DNA of 6,524 nucleotides from Hyphomonadaceae bacterium (GTDB taxonomy: Bacteria > Pseudomonadota > Alphaproteobacteria > Caulobacterales > Aquidulcibacteraceae). Location of the stretch: contig DPWD01000153.1 in NCBI GenBank assembly GCA_003526465.1, positions 986 to 7,509 of the forward strand, read 5' to 3'. A model generated the notes under the pieces. The model made no database searches, was not told the origin of the DNA, and worked only from the letters and a program-made list of their open reading frames with translations. Made by a program: the position numbers and the translations under genes. Each line of letters opens with the position of its first letter. Position 1 is the first letter of the stretch. Shown here one piece after another: positions 1 to 6,350 of the stretch.

Positions 1-939
1 GTGCTTGAGCATGCCGTCCTGATGGATGCCGCTTTCGTGGCTGAAGGCGTTCTTGCCGACGATCGCCTTGTTGTATTGAACCGGAAAGCCGGTGATGCGC
101 GCCACGGTTTGGCTCGCTCGCATCAGATGGGCGGGATCGACATCGGTCTGGTAGGGCAGACTCTCGCCGCGCACCTTGAGCGCCATCACCACTTCCTCAA
201 GCGCGGCATTGCCGGCGCGTTCGCCTAAACCGTTCAGCGCACACTCGATCTGGCGCGCGCCGCCTTGCACGGCAGCGAGCGAATTGGCGACCGCGAGCCC
301 AAGATCGTTGTGGCAATGGGATGAGAAGATCACCGCGTCGGCGCCGGGCACGCTGGCGATCAGATCCTCGAACAGGGCGCGGTATTCATCGGGATAAGAA
401 TAGCCGACCGTGTCGGGGATGTTGATCGTGGTCGCCCCGGCGCGGATCGCGGCTTCGACGCAGCGCTTCAGGAAATCGCGCTCGGTGCGGGTGGCGTCCT
501 CGGCGCTCCATTCGACATCATCGGTGAATTTGCGCGCCAGCGTCACGCTCGCGGAGACGGCGTCGAGCACTTGATGCGCTTCCATATTGAGCTTGTGCTT
601 CATATGGATGGGCGAGGTGGAGATGAAGGTGTGGATGCGCCCGCGCTTGGCGGCTTTGATAGCCTCGGCGCAGCGTTCGATATCCTTCGGCTGCGCGCGC
701 GAGAGCCCGCAGAGCACCGCGTTCTCCAGCACCGCCCCGACCGCGCGCACGGCCTCAAAATCCCCGTTGGAGGCGTTGGGGAAGCCGGCCTCGATGACAT
801 CGACGCCCATCTGATCGAGCACGCGGCCAAGCTCGACCTTGTTCTCGAGCGTCATCGCCGCGCCGGGTGATTGCTCGCCGTCGCGCATGGTCGTGTCGAA
901 AATCACGACCTTGCTGGTGTTGCTGAGGGCATTTGTCAT
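1..939 (-). CDS. leuA: 2-isopropylmalate synthase, N-terminal 313 residues (runs off left edge)
   Basis: Cytosolic enzyme of the first committed step of leucine synthesis: it condenses 2-ketoisovalerate with acetyl-CoA to give 2-isopropylmalate. I translated the minus strand from the ATG at 939; the frame stays open to base 1. The visible part is the HMGL-like TIM-barrel catalytic domain. It has [13 protein letters not shown] at residues 14-26, with R19 and the metal ligand D20 expected; SHCHND at about 207-212, with metal-binding H208 and H210; [10 protein letters not shown] ending near 245, with metal ligand N244; and [13 protein letters not shown] at the cut end. M18 replaces the commoner Leu of TTLRDGEQ, a conservative change. 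The family is about 510-560 residues, so the linker and C-terminal leucine-binding regulatory domain lie outside the window, and feedback inhibition cannot be judged here. It is the last visible gene of the operon, 12 nt after ilvN, and uses the ketoacid made by the upstream genes. Confidence 0.97.
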   Translation of the reverse strand, partial: MTNALSNTSKVVIFDTTMRDGEQSPGAAMTLENKVELGRVLDQMGVDVIEAGFPNASNGDFEAVRAVGAVLENAVLCGLSRAQPKDIERCAEAIKAAKRGRIHTFISTSPIHMKHKLNMEAHQVLDAVSASVTLARKFTDDVEWSAEDATRTERDFLKRCVEAAIRAGATTINIPDTVGYSYPDEYRALFEDLIASVPGADAVIFSSHCHNDLGLAVANSLAAVQGGARQIECALNGLGERAGNAALEEVVMALKVRGESLPYQTDVDPAHLMRASQTVARITGFPVQYNKAIVGKNAFSHESGIHQDGMLKH

Positions 940-947
940 GCTCGGTG

Positions 948-953
948 TCCCCT
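948..953 (-). promoter_or_regulatory. Ribosome binding site of leuA overlapping the ilvN stop codon
   Basis: On the minus strand the sequence AGGGGA sits 8 nt before the leuA ATG, and its first two bases are the last two of the ilvN TAG stop. This supports the start at 939 and suggests that ribosomes finishing ilvN help to start leuA. Confidence 0.7.
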
Positions 954-1494
954 AGTCCACGCCAGTTCCGCGCCGGATCGAAAGCACGCCGGTGCGCGAT
1001 ACTTCCTTCAGTCCCAGCGGCTGCATCAGCTCGATGAAGGCGTTGATCTTGGCGCGCGCGCCGGTGATCTCGAACACAAACGAGGTGTGGGTGGTGTCGA
1101 GCGCGCGAGCGCGGAAAATCTCGGCGAGCCGCATCGATTCGACACGCTGCTCGCCCGCGTTCACCACCTTTATCAGCGCCAGCTCGCGCTCGAGAGCATC
1201 GCGTTCTTGCGTCACGTCGATAACCCGCCGCACCGGAACCAAGCGCGCCAACTGCGCCTTGATCTGCTCGATCTTCGCGTCTGAACCGCGCGTCACCAAG
1301 GTGATGCGCGAAGTGTGGCGTTCGACATCGGTCTCGGCCACCGTGAGGCTCTCGATGTTATATCCACGCGCGGAGACGAGGCCGACAATGCGCGCCAGCA
1401 CGCCGGGTTCGTTGTCGACGATGGCGGCAAGGATTGCCTCGCGCGCCGGGCCTTCGTCGGCGACGATGGGCGCTGGGGGTGCGTCATCGGCCAT
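952..1494 (-). CDS. ilvN: Acetohydroxyacid (acetolactate) synthase regulatory small subunit
   Basis: Regulatory subunit (IlvN/IlvH type) of acetohydroxyacid synthase. It binds the IlvB catalytic subunit, raises its activity and confers valine feedback inhibition. The 180-residue product is close to the 160-180 usual for IlvH-type subunits. The N-terminal ACT domain begins near residue 19: AILAAIVDNEPGVLARIVGL followed by SARGYNIESLTV (about 41-52). N28, G31 and N46 correspond to positions of the valine-binding region known from E. coli IlvH. The second domain begins near ALERELALIKV (about 100-110) and contains the AEIFRARALD segment. The first 18 residues are an acidic, Ala/Pro-rich extension. 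The ATG at 1494 shares one base with the ilvB stop (TGATG), with AAAGG 10 nt upstream. The frame is open further upstream, but that stretch is inside ilvB and gives no family homology, so the overlap start is preferred. Feedback sensitivity is inferred, not shown. Confidence 0.96.
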   Translation of the reverse strand: MADDAPPAPIVADEGPAREAILAAIVDNEPGVLARIVGLVSARGYNIESLTVAETDVERHTSRITLVTRGSDAKIEQIKAQLARLVPVRRVIDVTQERDALERELALIKVVNAGEQRVESMRLAEIFRARALDTTHTSFVFEITGARAKINAFIELMQPLGLKEVSRTGVLSIRRGTGVD

Positions 1495-3302
1495 CAGACC
1501 AGCACCTTTCCTTTGGCGCTCACTTCGTGGCGGCGGGCTTCGGCGTCGCCGAACAACATTTCGTTGTGCGCGGCCCCCGAGGGGATCATCGGGAACACGT
1601 TCTCCTCCTGCGTCACCACGCAATCGAAAATCACTGGGCGGTTGACCGACAGCATTTCCCCGATCTTGGAGTCGAGCTCATCAGGGCGCTCGGCGCGCAA
1701 GCCGACGCAGCCATAGGCTTCCGCCAGCTTTACGAAGTCGGGCAGGCTTGCTGAATACGAATGCGAGTAACGTCCGCCGTGCAGCAATTCCTGCCATTGC
1801 CGGACCATGCCGAGATAGGCGTTGTTGAGGATGAACACCTTGATCGGCAGATCGTGCTGCACGGCGGTCGACATTTCCTGCATCGTCATCTGCACCGAGG
1901 CGTCGCCAGCGATGTCGATCACCAGCGCGTCGGGGAACGCTGTTTGCACGCCAAGAGCGGCAGGCAATCCGTAGCCCATGGTGCCGAGGCCGCCGGAGGT
2001 CATCCAGTGGTTGGGTTCCTCGAAATGGAAATGCTGCGCCGCCCACATCTGGTGCTGGCCGACTTCGGTGGTGATGTACACGTTCTTGCCGCGAGTGAGC
2101 GCGTAGAGGCGCTCTACCGCCAGCTGCGGCTTGATGGCCTTGTCGCACGGGGCGTAGCTGAAGGATTTGCGCGCGCGCCAAGCTTCGATTTGCCTGCGCC
2201 AGAGATCGAGCCGCGCCTTGTCGTGCGGATTTGCTGCATTACGGCGACGCCATTCATGGATCAGCGCCTCCATGGCGGCGCCCGCATCCGCAACCAGCGC
2301 GATGTCCACCGGCACGTTCTTGTTGATCGAGGAGGGGTCAATATCGACATGGATCTTGCGCGAGTTCGGCGAGAAGGCGTCGAGGCGGCCGGTCACGCGG
2401 TCGTCAAAGCGCGCGCCGATACACACCATCACGTCGCAATCGTGCATCGCGTTGTTGGCCTCAAGGCTGCCATGCATGCCCAGCATGCCCAGCCATTGCG
2501 GATCGGAAGCGGGGAAAGCGCCGAGGCCCATGAGTGTCGAAGTGACCGGAAAGCCCGTCTCGCGCGCTAACATGCGCAGCGCCGCGCTCGCCTGCGGCCC
2601 CGAATTGACGATCCCGCCACCGGTATAGAGCACCGGCTTGCGCGCCTGGCGCATCAGCTCGACCGCCTGCTCGATCTGCGTGCTGGAAACGCGCGTCGCC
2701 GGCACGCAATCGCGCACTTTCGCTTGCGCGCGCGGCGTGTAGTCGGCGCGTTCGAACTGCACGTCCTTCGGGATATCGATCACGACTGGGCCCGGGCGGC
2801 CGTTTTTGGCGATGTGAAACGCCTCGTGCACGATAGCAGGCAGGCGCTCGGCCGACGGCGCCAGGTAATTGTGCTTGGTGCATGAGCGGGTGATGCCCAC
2901 AGTGTCGCATTCCTGGAACGCGTCGGTGCCGATCAACTTGCGCGGCACTTGCCCGGTGATGCACACGATGGGCACTGAATCGAGCAATGCGTCAGTCAGG
3001 CCTGTCACCGCATTGGTTGCGCCCGGCCCGGAAGTCACCAAGAGCACGCCGACCTTGCCGGTAGCGCGCGCATATCCCTCTGCCGCGTGGGCCGCGCCTT
3101 GTTCGTGGCGCACCAGGATGTGACGGATGCTGTCGCGCTGGAAAAGCGCGTCGTAAATCGGCAACACAGCTCCACCGGGATAACCAAAAATTACCTCGAC
3201 GCCTTGCTCCTGCAGCGCGTCGAGCAGCAGCTCTGCGCCGGTTTTCTGTTTGGCCGGCGCCGGGGTCTGGTTTTCCTCTGAGGGGGCGGCTTGAGCGCTC
3301 AT
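1494..3302 (-). CDS. ilvB: Acetohydroxyacid (acetolactate) synthase catalytic large subunit
   Basis: ThDP-, FAD- and Mg-dependent enzyme (also named ilvI) that joins two pyruvates to 2-acetolactate (valine, leucine) or pyruvate with 2-ketobutyrate to 2-aceto-2-hydroxybutyrate (isoleucine). The product is 602 residues; the family is about 560-600. Domains are: N-terminal PYR domain (about 21-185) with FGYPGGAVLPIYDAL and catalytic E67 in RHEQGAAHAAEGYAR; central FAD-binding domain (about 205-340) with GMHG (275-278) and ARFDDRVTGR; and C-terminal PP domain with GDASVQMTMQEM (466-477) through N493-N494, the ThDP/Mg motif, then GMVRQWQ with W503 at the herbicide-site tryptophan. GDA instead of the common GDG looks like an alphaproteobacterial variant (recollection). 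Residues 1-20 are a low-complexity A/P/E/Q tail. The start lies 9 nt after ilvC with no clear Shine-Dalgarno, suggesting coupling; its stop overlaps ilvN by one base. It is a biosynthetic enzyme, since a regulatory subunit follows. Confidence 0.97.
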   Translation of the reverse strand: MSAQAAPSEENQTPAPAKQKTGAELLLDALQEQGVEVIFGYPGGAVLPIYDALFQRDSIRHILVRHEQGAAHAAEGYARATGKVGVLLVTSGPGATNAVTGLTDALLDSVPIVCITGQVPRKLIGTDAFQECDTVGITRSCTKHNYLAPSAERLPAIVHEAFHIAKNGRPGPVVIDIPKDVQFERADYTPRAQAKVRDCVPATRVSSTQIEQAVELMRQARKPVLYTGGGIVNSGPQASAALRMLARETGFPVTSTLMGLGAFPASDPQWLGMLGMHGSLEANNAMHDCDVMVCIGARFDDRVTGRLDAFSPNSRKIHVDIDPSSINKNVPVDIALVADAGAAMEALIHEWRRRNAANPHDKARLDLWRRQIEAWRARKSFSYAPCDKAIKPQLAVERLYALTRGKNVYITTEVGQHQMWAAQHFHFEEPNHWMTSGGLGTMGYGLPAALGVQTAFPDALVIDIAGDASVQMTMQEMSTAVQHDLPIKVFILNNAYLGMVRQWQELLHGGRYSHSYSASLPDFVKLAEAYGCVGLRAERPDELDSKIGEMLSVNRPVIFDCVVTQEENVFPMIPSGAAHNEMLFGDAEARRHEVSAKGKVLV

Positions 3303-3311
3303 GAGTGTGGT

Positions 3312-4328
3312 TCAATCCGCTTGGTTGTTTGCGCCGGGTTTCAACCAGGCCATGCGCGCGCGTAGCGCCGCGCCTGTTTTCTCGATGTCCTGTTCGCGAT
3401 CGGCGTTGAGCAGGGCGTTGTAGCGCGGCTTGCCGGCCTGGTTCTCCAGGATCCACTCGCGCGCGAACGAGCCCGATTGGATGTCCTTCAGAATGTCGCG
3501 CATGCGGGCCTTGGTTTCCTCGGTGATCACCCGCGGGCCGGAGACCACCGCGCCGTACTTCGCGGTTTCGGAGATGAAGTCGTGCATTTTCGAGATGCCG
3601 CCTTCGTAGAACAAATCCACGATCAGCTTCAGTTCGTGCATGCACTCAAAATAGGCGACTTCCGGTTGGTAGCCTGCGTCGATCAAGGTCTGGTAGCCTG
3701 CGAGCACCAATTCCTTGGCTCCGCCGCAGAGCACTGCCTGTTCGCCGAACAGATCGGTTTCGGTTTCTTCGGCAAACGTAGTCTCGATCAATCCGCCGAT
3801 GGCGCCGCCAATGCCCTTCGCGTACGCCATCGCGCGCTCGCGCGCCTTGCCGGTGGCGTTCTGATGGACGGCAAACAACGCCGGCACGCCGCGCCCGCGC
3901 GCATATTCCTTGCGCACAAGATCGCCCGGTCCTTTCGGCGCCACCAGCACCACGTCCTGGTCCGCGCGTGGCTTGACGCGGCCGTAATGGATGGAGAAGC
4001 CGTGCGCGAACAGAATGGTCGCGCCCTTGGCGACCTTCGGTTCGATGGTTTGGGTCCACAGCTCCGCTTGCGCCATGTCCGGCGCCAGCAATGCCACCAG
4101 GTCGGCGCCGTCGACGGCATCGGCCGGTTCGGCGGTGGCGATCTTGTCTTCGCTCGCGTGTTTCCAACCCTTGCCGCCCCTGCGGACGCCGGCGACTACA
4201 TCGAAGCCGCCGTCGCGCAGGTTTTGCGCGTGGGCGCGCCCCTGGCTGCCGTAGCCGACAATGGCGATGCGCTTGCCCTTGAGCGCGTCGGTGGAGACAT
4301 CGTCGTTGGTGTAGACTTGAGCTGGCAT
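3312..4328 (-). CDS. ilvC: Ketol-acid reductoisomerase, class I (short form)
   Basis: Mg- and NADPH-dependent enzyme that isomerises and reduces 2-acetolactate and 2-aceto-2-hydroxybutyrate to the dihydroxy acids used by IlvD. The 338 residues match the short class I form (about 330-340). The N-terminal Rossmann domain carries GYGSQGRAHAQNL at 25-37. The cofactor loop VRRGGKGW (48-55) has basic residues that suggest NADPH preference. FAHGFSIHYG (107-116) contains the conserved H109, and PKGPG begins at 131 with K132. The helical C-terminal domain supplies the expected metal ligands D192 and E196 (TDLFGEQ), E228 (FEC) and E232 (HELK), then FISETAKYGA and VSGPRVI. The tail WLKPGANNQAD is short. 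The ATG shares one base with the ilvD stop (TAATG), and AAGAGG lies 7 nt upstream. All catalytic residues I expect are present. Confidence 0.98.
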   Translation of the reverse strand: MPAQVYTNDDVSTDALKGKRIAIVGYGSQGRAHAQNLRDGGFDVVAGVRRGGKGWKHASEDKIATAEPADAVDGADLVALLAPDMAQAELWTQTIEPKVAKGATILFAHGFSIHYGRVKPRADQDVVLVAPKGPGDLVRKEYARGRGVPALFAVHQNATGKARERAMAYAKGIGGAIGGLIETTFAEETETDLFGEQAVLCGGAKELVLAGYQTLIDAGYQPEVAYFECMHELKLIVDLFYEGGISKMHDFISETAKYGAVVSGPRVITEETKARMRDILKDIQSGSFAREWILENQAGKPRYNALLNADREQDIEKTGAALRARMAWLKPGANNQAD

Positions 4329-6007
4329 TATTTGGCCTCTTGGGTTGGGATGGTGACCGCGCCCTTGGACGCGGAGGAAACAAGTGCTGCGTATTTGGCG
4401 AAGGCGCCGACTGGCGCCGGCCGTACGGGTGGGGCAAAGGAGCGCTTGGCAATGTCGGCGTTCACGTCGATGCGCCGCGCGGGCACGTCGACGCGAATGA
4501 CATCGCCCTCGCGGATGCGCGCGATCGGGCCGCCGATGGCGGCTTCCGGGGCGACGTGGCCAATAACGAAGCCGTAAGAGGCGCCAGAAAAGCGTCCGTC
4601 AGTGATGAGCGCCACGTCCTTGACGCCGCGTCCTTTCAGTGCGGCGGTAACCTGCAGCATCTCGCGCATGCCGGGACCGCCCTTGGGGCCTTCGTAGCGA
4701 ATGACGATCACATCGCCTTCGTTGATGGCGCCGGCTTGCACTGCCGCGAACGCCGCGTCCTCGCTGTCGAACACGCGCGCGGGGCCCTCGAATTGCGCGA
4801 TCTCGTGGCCGGCGAGTTTGATCACCGCGCCGTCTGGCGCGACATTGCCGTAAAGCACGGCATAGGAGCCGCGCGCCATTACTGGGCGCGTGAAATCAGT
4901 GACGACCTCCTGCCCTTTGGCTTCAGTCGCTTCGGCGGCTTCCGCAAATAGCGTCTTGCCTGACACCGTTGGCGCGTCGGCGATTTTGCCCGCATCGGCG
5001 AGACGTTTGGTGACAAGGCGAGTGCCGCCGGCTAGGAACAAATGGCTCGCCAGAAAGCGCCCGCCGGGCTTCAGATCGCAAATCACCGGCGTTGCCGCGC
5101 AGGCCGCGTGGCAATCCTCGATGCTGAATTGGACGCCAGCCTCGGCGGCGATGGCGGTCAAGTGCAGCACTGCGTTGGTCGAACCGCCGCTGGCGGAGAC
5201 CGCGACCGCGGCGTTCATCAGCGCATCGCGCGTGACGAATTGGCGCGCATTGGCGCCGCTCTTGACCAGTTCCACCGCAAGACGCCCGCAGCGTGCCGCC
5301 TCCGTGGGTTTGTCCTTGTGCACAGCGGGAACATCGTTGGCGCCCATCGGCGAGAGGCCCATCACGGTAAGCGCCATCGCCATGGTGTTGGCGGTGAATT
5401 GGCCCCCGCACGCGCCGGCGCCGGGACACGCGGCGGACTCCACCGCTTTCAACTCGGCGTCGCCGATGCTGCCCGCGCCGTGCGCGCCGATGGCTTCGAA
5501 CACGTCCTGGATCGAGATTTCCTTGCCGGCGTGCAGCCCCGCCATGATGGTGCCGCCGTAGAGCACCAGCCCCGGCAGATCCATGCGCGCTAGCGCCATG
5601 GCGGCGGCGGGAATGGTCTTGTCGCAGCCGACAATGCAAACCACGCCATCGAGCTGATGGCCCTGCACCGCAAGCTCAATAGAATCCGCAATGATCTCGC
5701 GAGAGATCAGCGACGCCTTCATGCCGGGCGTCCCCATCGAGATTCCATCGGTGACGACGATGGTGTTGAAATCGATCGGAAACCCGCCAGCGTCTCGCAC
5801 GCCGCGGCGCACGTGCTCGGCCAGATCGCCGAGGTGCATGTTGCACGGCGTCACCGACGACCAAGTGTTCACCACCGCGATCATCGGGCGCTCGAAATCG
5901 CCATCGCCCATGCCTGCCGCGCGCAGATACGAGCGCGCCGCCGCGCGGTTGGCGCCGCTCGTTACGACGCTGCTGCGCCGGTTGGCTGGGGAGGAGGGCT
6001 CGCTCAA
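4328..6007 (-). CDS. ilvD: Dihydroxy-acid dehydratase, [2Fe-2S] type
   Basis: Fe-S and Mg-dependent dehydratase converting 2,3-dihydroxyisovalerate and 2,3-dihydroxy-3-methylvalerate to the 2-keto acids of valine and isoleucine. I take the TTG at 6007 as start, with GGAG five bases upstream. This gives 559 residues, the usual size of the short IlvD group, and begins [17 protein letters not shown] just before the conserved RSS/R start of family homology. Numbered from this start, the three cluster cysteines are C55 (TPCN), C128 (GCDKT) and C200 (ACGGQ). The Mg-site TDGISMGT lies near 86-93 (D87), K130 is the lysine of GCDKT, and the C-terminal domain has [13 protein letters not shown] (about 439-451) and [10 protein letters not shown] (about 470-479), with the catalytic serine expected at S474. 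Three cysteines fit a [2Fe-2S] enzyme. The same frame is open up to a GTG at 6103, but those 32 residues lie in the attenuator hairpin and overlap the leader peptide. First structural gene of the operon. Confidence 0.95.
   Translation of the reverse strand: MSEPSSPANRRSSVVTSGANRAAARSYLRAAGMGDGDFERPMIAVVNTWSSVTPCNMHLGDLAEHVRRGVRDAGGFPIDFNTIVVTDGISMGTPGMKASLISREIIADSIELAVQGHQLDGVVCIVGCDKTIPAAAMALARMDLPGLVLYGGTIMAGLHAGKEISIQDVFEAIGAHGAGSIGDAELKAVESAACPGAGACGGQFTANTMAMALTVMGLSPMGANDVPAVHKDKPTEAARCGRLAVELVKSGANARQFVTRDALMNAAVAVSASGGSTNAVLHLTAIAAEAGVQFSIEDCHAACAATPVICDLKPGGRFLASHLFLAGGTRLVTKRLADAGKIADAPTVSGKTLFAEAAEATEAKGQEVVTDFTRPVMARGSYAVLYGNVAPDGAVIKLAGHEIAQFEGPARVFDSEDAAFAAVQAGAINEGDVIVIRYEGPKGGPGMREMLQVTAALKGRGVKDVALITDGRFSGASYGFVIGHVAPEAAIGGPIARIREGDVIRVDVPARRIDVNADIAKRSFAPPVRPAPVGAFAKYAALVSSASKGAVTIPTQEAK
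4336..4341 (-). promoter_or_regulatory. Ribosome binding site of ilvC within the ilvD 3' end
   Basis: AAGAGG on the minus strand, 7 nt before the ilvC ATG and inside the last codons of ilvD. It is one of the better Shine-Dalgarno matches in the operon and supports the overlapping TAATG start. Confidence 0.65.
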
Positions 6008-6016
6008 TTCAGCTCC
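6005..6016 (-). promoter_or_regulatory. ilvD: Ribosome binding site and TTG start of ilvD
   Basis: Minus-strand GGAG (6016-6013), five-base spacer CTGAA, then TTG (6007-6005). There is no ATG in frame before the conserved region. The same spacer and start codon occur at the leader peptide start (GGAGG-CTGAA-TTG, 6253-6241), supporting both as real initiation sites. The site lies 22 nt downstream of the main attenuator stem, so the hairpin would act upstream of ilvD translation. Confidence 0.75.
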
Positions 6017-6032
6017 AAGTGTCGACCGCGCA

Positions 6033-6070
6033 GCAAGAACCCCGCTTCCTTTCGGGAGCGGGGTGCTTGC
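6033..6070 (-). terminator. Attenuator terminator hairpin in the ilv leader
   Basis: In the transcript (minus strand) the core stem ACCCCGCT (6064-6057) pairs perfectly with AGCGGGGT (6046-6039), and CC (6056-6055) with GG (6049-6048) can close a small loop around a bulged A. After one C/U mismatch, GCAAG (6070-6066) pairs with CTTGC (6037-6033), for 13 pairs outside the loop. The hairpin begins 14 nt after the leader peptide stop. The tail after the GC core is UUCUUGCU, a broken U-tract, so termination may be leaky, may need a factor, or may act mainly through pausing. A terminator between a branched-chain-rich leader peptide and ilvD is the classical attenuator arrangement. Base pairing is read directly; termination is inferred. 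Confidence 0.75.
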
Positions 6071-6111
6071 GGTCCTGTTGGGGGTCAGGTTGCCTGCAGC
6101 CACGCCGCTCC
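6055..6111 (-). promoter_or_regulatory. Antiterminator pairing competing with the ilv terminator
   Basis: Minus-strand GGAGCGGCGTG (6111-6101), within the leader peptide coding sequence, is complementary at 10 of 11 positions to CACCCCGCTCC (6065-6055), the left arm of the terminator. The single mismatch is 6104 opposite 6062. The first arm is a near copy of the terminator right arm, so the left arm can pair with only one of them at a time. A ribosome paused on the upstream Leu/Val/Ile codons would leave 6111-6101 free and favour read-through; one that reaches the stop codon at 6087 would partly cover it and favour the terminator. Complementarity is seen; the switch is inferred from enteric ilv and leu attenuators. 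Confidence 0.7.
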
Positions 6112-6243
6112 GGAGCGCCCAATAAGCGCTACGATGCTAAGTGCGACGCCAAGCAGGAGCAGGAATTGCCGCTCGCACGCCGGAATCGCCACAGCCGAAA
6201 CGGCCATGGAGCGGTTGTGACGCCGGTGTGCGGGTGCGAACAA
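6085..6243 (-). CDS. Branched-chain amino acid leader (attenuator) peptide, 52 residues
   Basis: Short open frame from TTG at 6243 to TGA at 6087-6085. AGGAGG, a perfect Shine-Dalgarno, lies five bases before the TTG. An internal ATG at 6207 would give 40 residues but has no ribosome site. Residues 28-41 read [14 protein letters not shown], encoded by CTG CTC CTG CTT GGC GTC GCA CTT AGC ATC GTA GCG CTT ATT: six Leu, two Val and two Ile codons out of 14. The end is [11 protein letters not shown]. All three end products of the operon are represented, matching an operon that makes Val and Ile precursors and ends in leuA. Its likely role is to sense charged tRNA through ribosome stalling, with the peptide itself disposable. 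The hydrophobic stretch could instead be a small membrane segment, but its position just before a terminator with a competing fold, ahead of ilvD, makes the attenuator reading much stronger. The frame differs from that of ilvD. Confidence 0.8.
   Translation of the reverse strand: MFAPAHRRHNRSMAVSAVAIPACERQFLLLLGVALSIVALIGRSGAAWLQAT
6114..6130 (-). promoter_or_regulatory. Possible protector stem upstream of the antiterminator
   Basis: AGCGC (6130-6126) can pair with GCGCT (6118-6114) across a seven-base loop. The adjoining CGCTCCGGAGCG (6117-6106) is a perfect palindrome that can fold with a four-base loop and hide part of the antiterminator arm. Either could be the segment 1:2 protector that keeps the terminator on when the leader is untranslated. 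The stems are only 4-5 pairs, so this is the least certain part of the model. Confidence 0.4.
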
Positions 6244-6248
6244 TTCAG

Positions 6249-6254
6249 CCTCCT
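6249..6254 (-). promoter_or_regulatory. Strong ribosome binding site of the ilv leader peptide
   Basis: AGGAGG on the minus strand, five bases (CTGAA) before the TTG at 6243. It is the best Shine-Dalgarno match in the window, yet no large gene starts after it. This decides the leader peptide start and argues that the peptide is translated efficiently. Confidence 0.8.
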
Positions 6255-6261
6255 AGCGCTC

Positions 6262-6290
6262 TTGATAGAAGATTTTTTCGTAAATCGCAA
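6262..6290 (-). promoter_or_regulatory. Candidate sigma-70-like promoter for the ilv operon (downstream)
   Basis: A second TTGCGA (6290-6285) is followed after 17 bases by TATCAA (6267-6262), each four of six to consensus, with an A/T-rich spacer. The start would fall near 6255, putting AGGAGG at the extreme 5' end of the RNA. That is a very short leader, so this site is somewhat less attractive than the one 52 bases upstream despite its better spacing. Confidence 0.25.
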
Positions 6291-6312
6291 CCGGAAACGA
6301 TAGGGTGGGCGA

Positions 6313-6342
6313 AATATTCCGAAAAATACTGATTGTTCGCAA
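6313..6342 (-). promoter_or_regulatory. Candidate sigma-70-like promoter for the ilv operon (upstream)
   Basis: TTGCGA (6342-6337) as a -35 and AATATT (6318-6313) as a -10, 18 bases apart, each matching the E. coli consensus at four of six positions. Transcription would start near 6306, giving an untranslated region of about 50 nt before the leader Shine-Dalgarno. The stretch is locally AT-rich compared with its GC-rich surroundings. GCGAA (6340-6336) and TTCGC (6313-6309) form an inverted repeat across it and could be a regulator site. Weak evidence only. Confidence 0.3.
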
Positions 6343-6350
6343 ATAACATG

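Noticed and set aside
1495..1623. Upstream extension of ilvN by 43 codons inside ilvB
   Set aside because: The extension (Arg-rich) matches nothing in the ACT small-subunit family and would overlap ilvB heavily. The TGATG overlap start at 1494 gives a family-sized protein.
2168..2185. Runs of alternating CGCG such as GCGCGCGCC at several places
   Set aside because: They lie within conserved coding regions and follow from Arg and Ala codon use in a GC-rich genome, with no repeat spacing or array.
1761..2570. Plus-strand open frame of 269 codons opposite ilvB
   Set aside because: It is a shadow of the ilvB coding strand, rich in Arg, His, Ala and Val with no family signature and no ribosome site of note.
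3477..4577. Long plus-strand open frame (366 codons) opposite ilvC and the end of ilvD
   Set aside because: It is antisense to two unambiguous conserved enzymes, has no recognisable domain and is explained by the scarcity of stop codons in GC-rich coding DNA.
6085..6207. Alternative 40-residue leader starting at the ATG at 6207
   Set aside because: It keeps all regulatory codons but lacks a Shine-Dalgarno, whereas the TTG at 6243 has AGGAGG five bases upstream. The attenuator model is unchanged either way.
6019..6303. Plus-strand open frames through the ilv leader (94 and 63 codons)
   Set aside because: They are antisense to the leader, with no ribosome site and no recognisable protein. The leader RNA structure on the minus strand explains the sequence.
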